In this document: piece after piece, positions 6,549-7,784 of the stretch
How positions within the stretch are numbered: position 1 is the stretch's first letter
Layout of the letters: the number at the start of each line of letters is the position of its first letter
The notes under the pieces: model-generated
The model's database searches: none
Seen by the model: only the letters and a program-made list of their open reading frames with translations
What the model was told of the DNA's origin: nothing
Program-made: the position numbers and the translations under genes
NCBI GenBank assembly: GCA_964528095.1
Contig: CAZGSG010000275.1
Location: 1-7,784 of the forward strand
Length of the DNA: 7,784 bases
Direction of reading: 5' to 3'
DNA from: CAZGSG01 sp964528095
GTDB lineage: Bacteria; Bacteroidota; Bacteroidia; Chitinophagales; Chitinophagaceae

Positions 6549-7784
6549 ATGAGTTTTACTATAGATCAACAATCGCTCGACGAGTTAAATCTGCCAGGAA
6601 AGTTTCGTCAGGGGTCTGTTTACTTTTTATTCAATCAGGTAAAAACCCGTGGCGGTGAAAATTTATTGGATCAGTTATTCAAACAGCCCTTGTGTGATGC
6701 GCAACAGATCAATGAACGTACGGCAATTTTTCATTTTTTTCAGGAGGCGAAGCTGCAATTCCCATTCGATACACAGCAGGTAACCCTGATGCGTGAATAT
6801 GTTGAAGCTACGCATGATCAGGGACAACTCGGAAGTTATTTGAATATACTCGTGAAGAAAACCTTGTCGGCTTTGACGCGGGATGAACGGTACAAAATTC
6901 TTATCCAGGGCTTGCAGGCTACAATCGTAACGCTGAAGAAATGTTTAACGTTTGTAATGGAGTTATCTATCCTCGAAGGGCCGTACAAAAGCCGTTCGAA
7001 TGAAATAAAGAACATTCTCATTTCCTCCCAATTATCTAAATTAATTGAAACCGATATCTATAAGTCTATTTCCGCAAAAACGATCGCGGAATACGATTGT
7101 TTTTTAAAGAACAAGTTAAGTGAAGAGATCAAAAAAATATTGATTTTTATAGCCGAAGTGGATGTGAATATTGCAGTGGGCAATGTGGCTAAAACGAACG
7201 GGTTTAAATATGCCAAAGCCTTGCCGAAACAAATGAACACCTTAAGGGCTGTCGATTTAAGACATCCCTGCATAGAAAAAGCCGTTGGGAATTCCATTGA
7301 AATGGGTGAACAGAGCAATGTGGTTTTTTTAACAGGAGCTAACATGGCTGGTAAGTCTACCTGGATGAAATCTATTGGTATCAGCATGTACCTGGCGCAT
7401 ATAGGGTTCCCGATTGCTGTGCAATCGATGGAGTTTTCCATAAGAGAAGGCATCTATTCCAGTATCAATGTAGCAGATAATATTGCTTTGGGGTATAGTC
7501 ATTTTTATGCGGAAGTAGTGCGGGTGAAGGATTCTGCCAATGCCACTGCTACGGGCAAACATTTGCTGTTGATGTTCGATGAATTATTTAAAGGAACGAA
7601 TGTAAAGGATGCCTACGACGGAACACTGGCCGTTACAGAAGCGTTTTCAGAATATGAAAATTGTTTATTTATAGTGTCCACCCACATTATCGAAGTTGGA
7701 GAAGCATTAGGAGGAAGAAAAAATATTCAGTTTACCTACATGCCAACCGTGTTGCAGGGCGGTGTGCCTAAATATACATACCGG
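6549..7784 (+). CDS. MutS-related ATPase, second of tandem pair (3' end outside window)
   Basis: The frame opens with MSFTIDQQSLDELNLPGKFR at 6549 and stays open for 412 codons to the last base. By comparison with the first copy, whose matching TYT motif lies about 30 residues from its end, only about 20-30 codons are missing. The architecture is the same: a core/lever region starting with TRGGENLLDQLFKQPL (33-48), then a MutS ATPase domain with Walker A TGANMAGKST (262-271), signature region GYSHFYAEV (315-323), Walker B LLLMFDE (339-345) followed by LFKGTN, and switch His379. There is no mismatch-binding domain. Aligned by eye, the first 70 or so residues of the two ATPase domains share roughly 60% identity, while the N-terminal halves are much more diverged, so this is an old duplication. 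The 23-bp gap and A-rich leader (ACAAATACAAAT) suggest cotranscription with the first copy, and a heterodimer is possible. Confidence 0.88.
   Translation, partial: MSFTIDQQSLDELNLPGKFRQGSVYFLFNQVKTRGGENLLDQLFKQPLCDAQQINERTAIFHFFQEAKLQFPFDTQQVTLMREYVEATHDQGQLGSYLNILVKKTLSALTRDERYKILIQGLQATIVTLKKCLTFVMELSILEGPYKSRSNEIKNILISSQLSKLIETDIYKSISAKTIAEYDCFLKNKLSEEIKKILIFIAEVDVNIAVGNVAKTNGFKYAKALPKQMNTLRAVDLRHPCIEKAVGNSIEMGEQSNVVFLTGANMAGKSTWMKSIGISMYLAHIGFPIAVQSMEFSIREGIYSSINVADNIALGYSHFYAEVVRVKDSANATATGKHLLLMFDELFKGTNVKDAYDGTLAVTEAFSEYENCLFIVSTHIIEVGEALGGRKNIQFTYMPTVLQGGVPKYTYR

Noticed and set aside
3804..7562. Minus-strand open frames of 60-130 codons inside the transporter and MutS-like genes
   Set aside because: They are antisense to well-supported coding regions with clear family motifs and show no recognisable domain of their own.
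323..7784. Possible novel defence island (peptidase, ATPases and transporter together)
   Set aside because: The genes fall into two transcription units split by a hairpin, each resembles known housekeeping or envelope families, and no nuclease, toxin, reverse transcriptase, CRISPR or mobile-element gene is present.

Overview
The window looks like chromosomal DNA of a Bacteroidota bacterium, probably a Sphingobacteriia or Chitinophagia relative. This is inferred from four things: a GldG-type transporter gene, a lipoprotein-type subtilase with the insert common in this phylum, moderately AT-rich coding sequence, and start codons preceded by A-rich leaders instead of Shine-Dalgarno sites. All real genes are on the + strand.

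Layout. Bases 1-62 hold the last codons of an unidentified gene, closed by a strong hairpin at 71-96. Bases 100-322 carry no convincing gene. The only promoter-like string there is TATATTTC at 250-257, one base off the Bacteroidota -7 consensus TAnnTTTG but without a clear TTTG upstream element, so it is not called. A tight three-gene run follows: an S8 subtilisin-like peptidase with a lipoprotein signal (323-1867), an ABC ATPase of the GldA type (1883-2815), and a 765-residue fusion of a GldF-like permease to a GldG-like domain (2844-5141). Gaps of 15 and 28 bp suggest one transcript. The ATPase and the fusion protein should form one inner-membrane transporter. The peptidase would act outside the inner membrane, and its link to the transporter is only positional.

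An imperfect 36-nt palindrome (5166-5201) separates this run from a second unit. That unit holds two adjacent, divergent MutS-like ATPases (5233-6525 and 6549 to beyond 7784), 23 bp apart. Both start directly in the MutS core/lever region and end in a MutS ATPase domain. Neither has the N-terminal mismatch-binding domain, and the first has no C-terminal Smr nuclease domain. The second gene is open at the window edge, with only the last 20-30 codons expected to be missing.

The most interesting point is the tandem MutS-like pair, which could form a heterodimer. The other genes resemble known Bacteroidota families. I see no tRNA, rRNA, CRISPR array, transposase or prophage gene.
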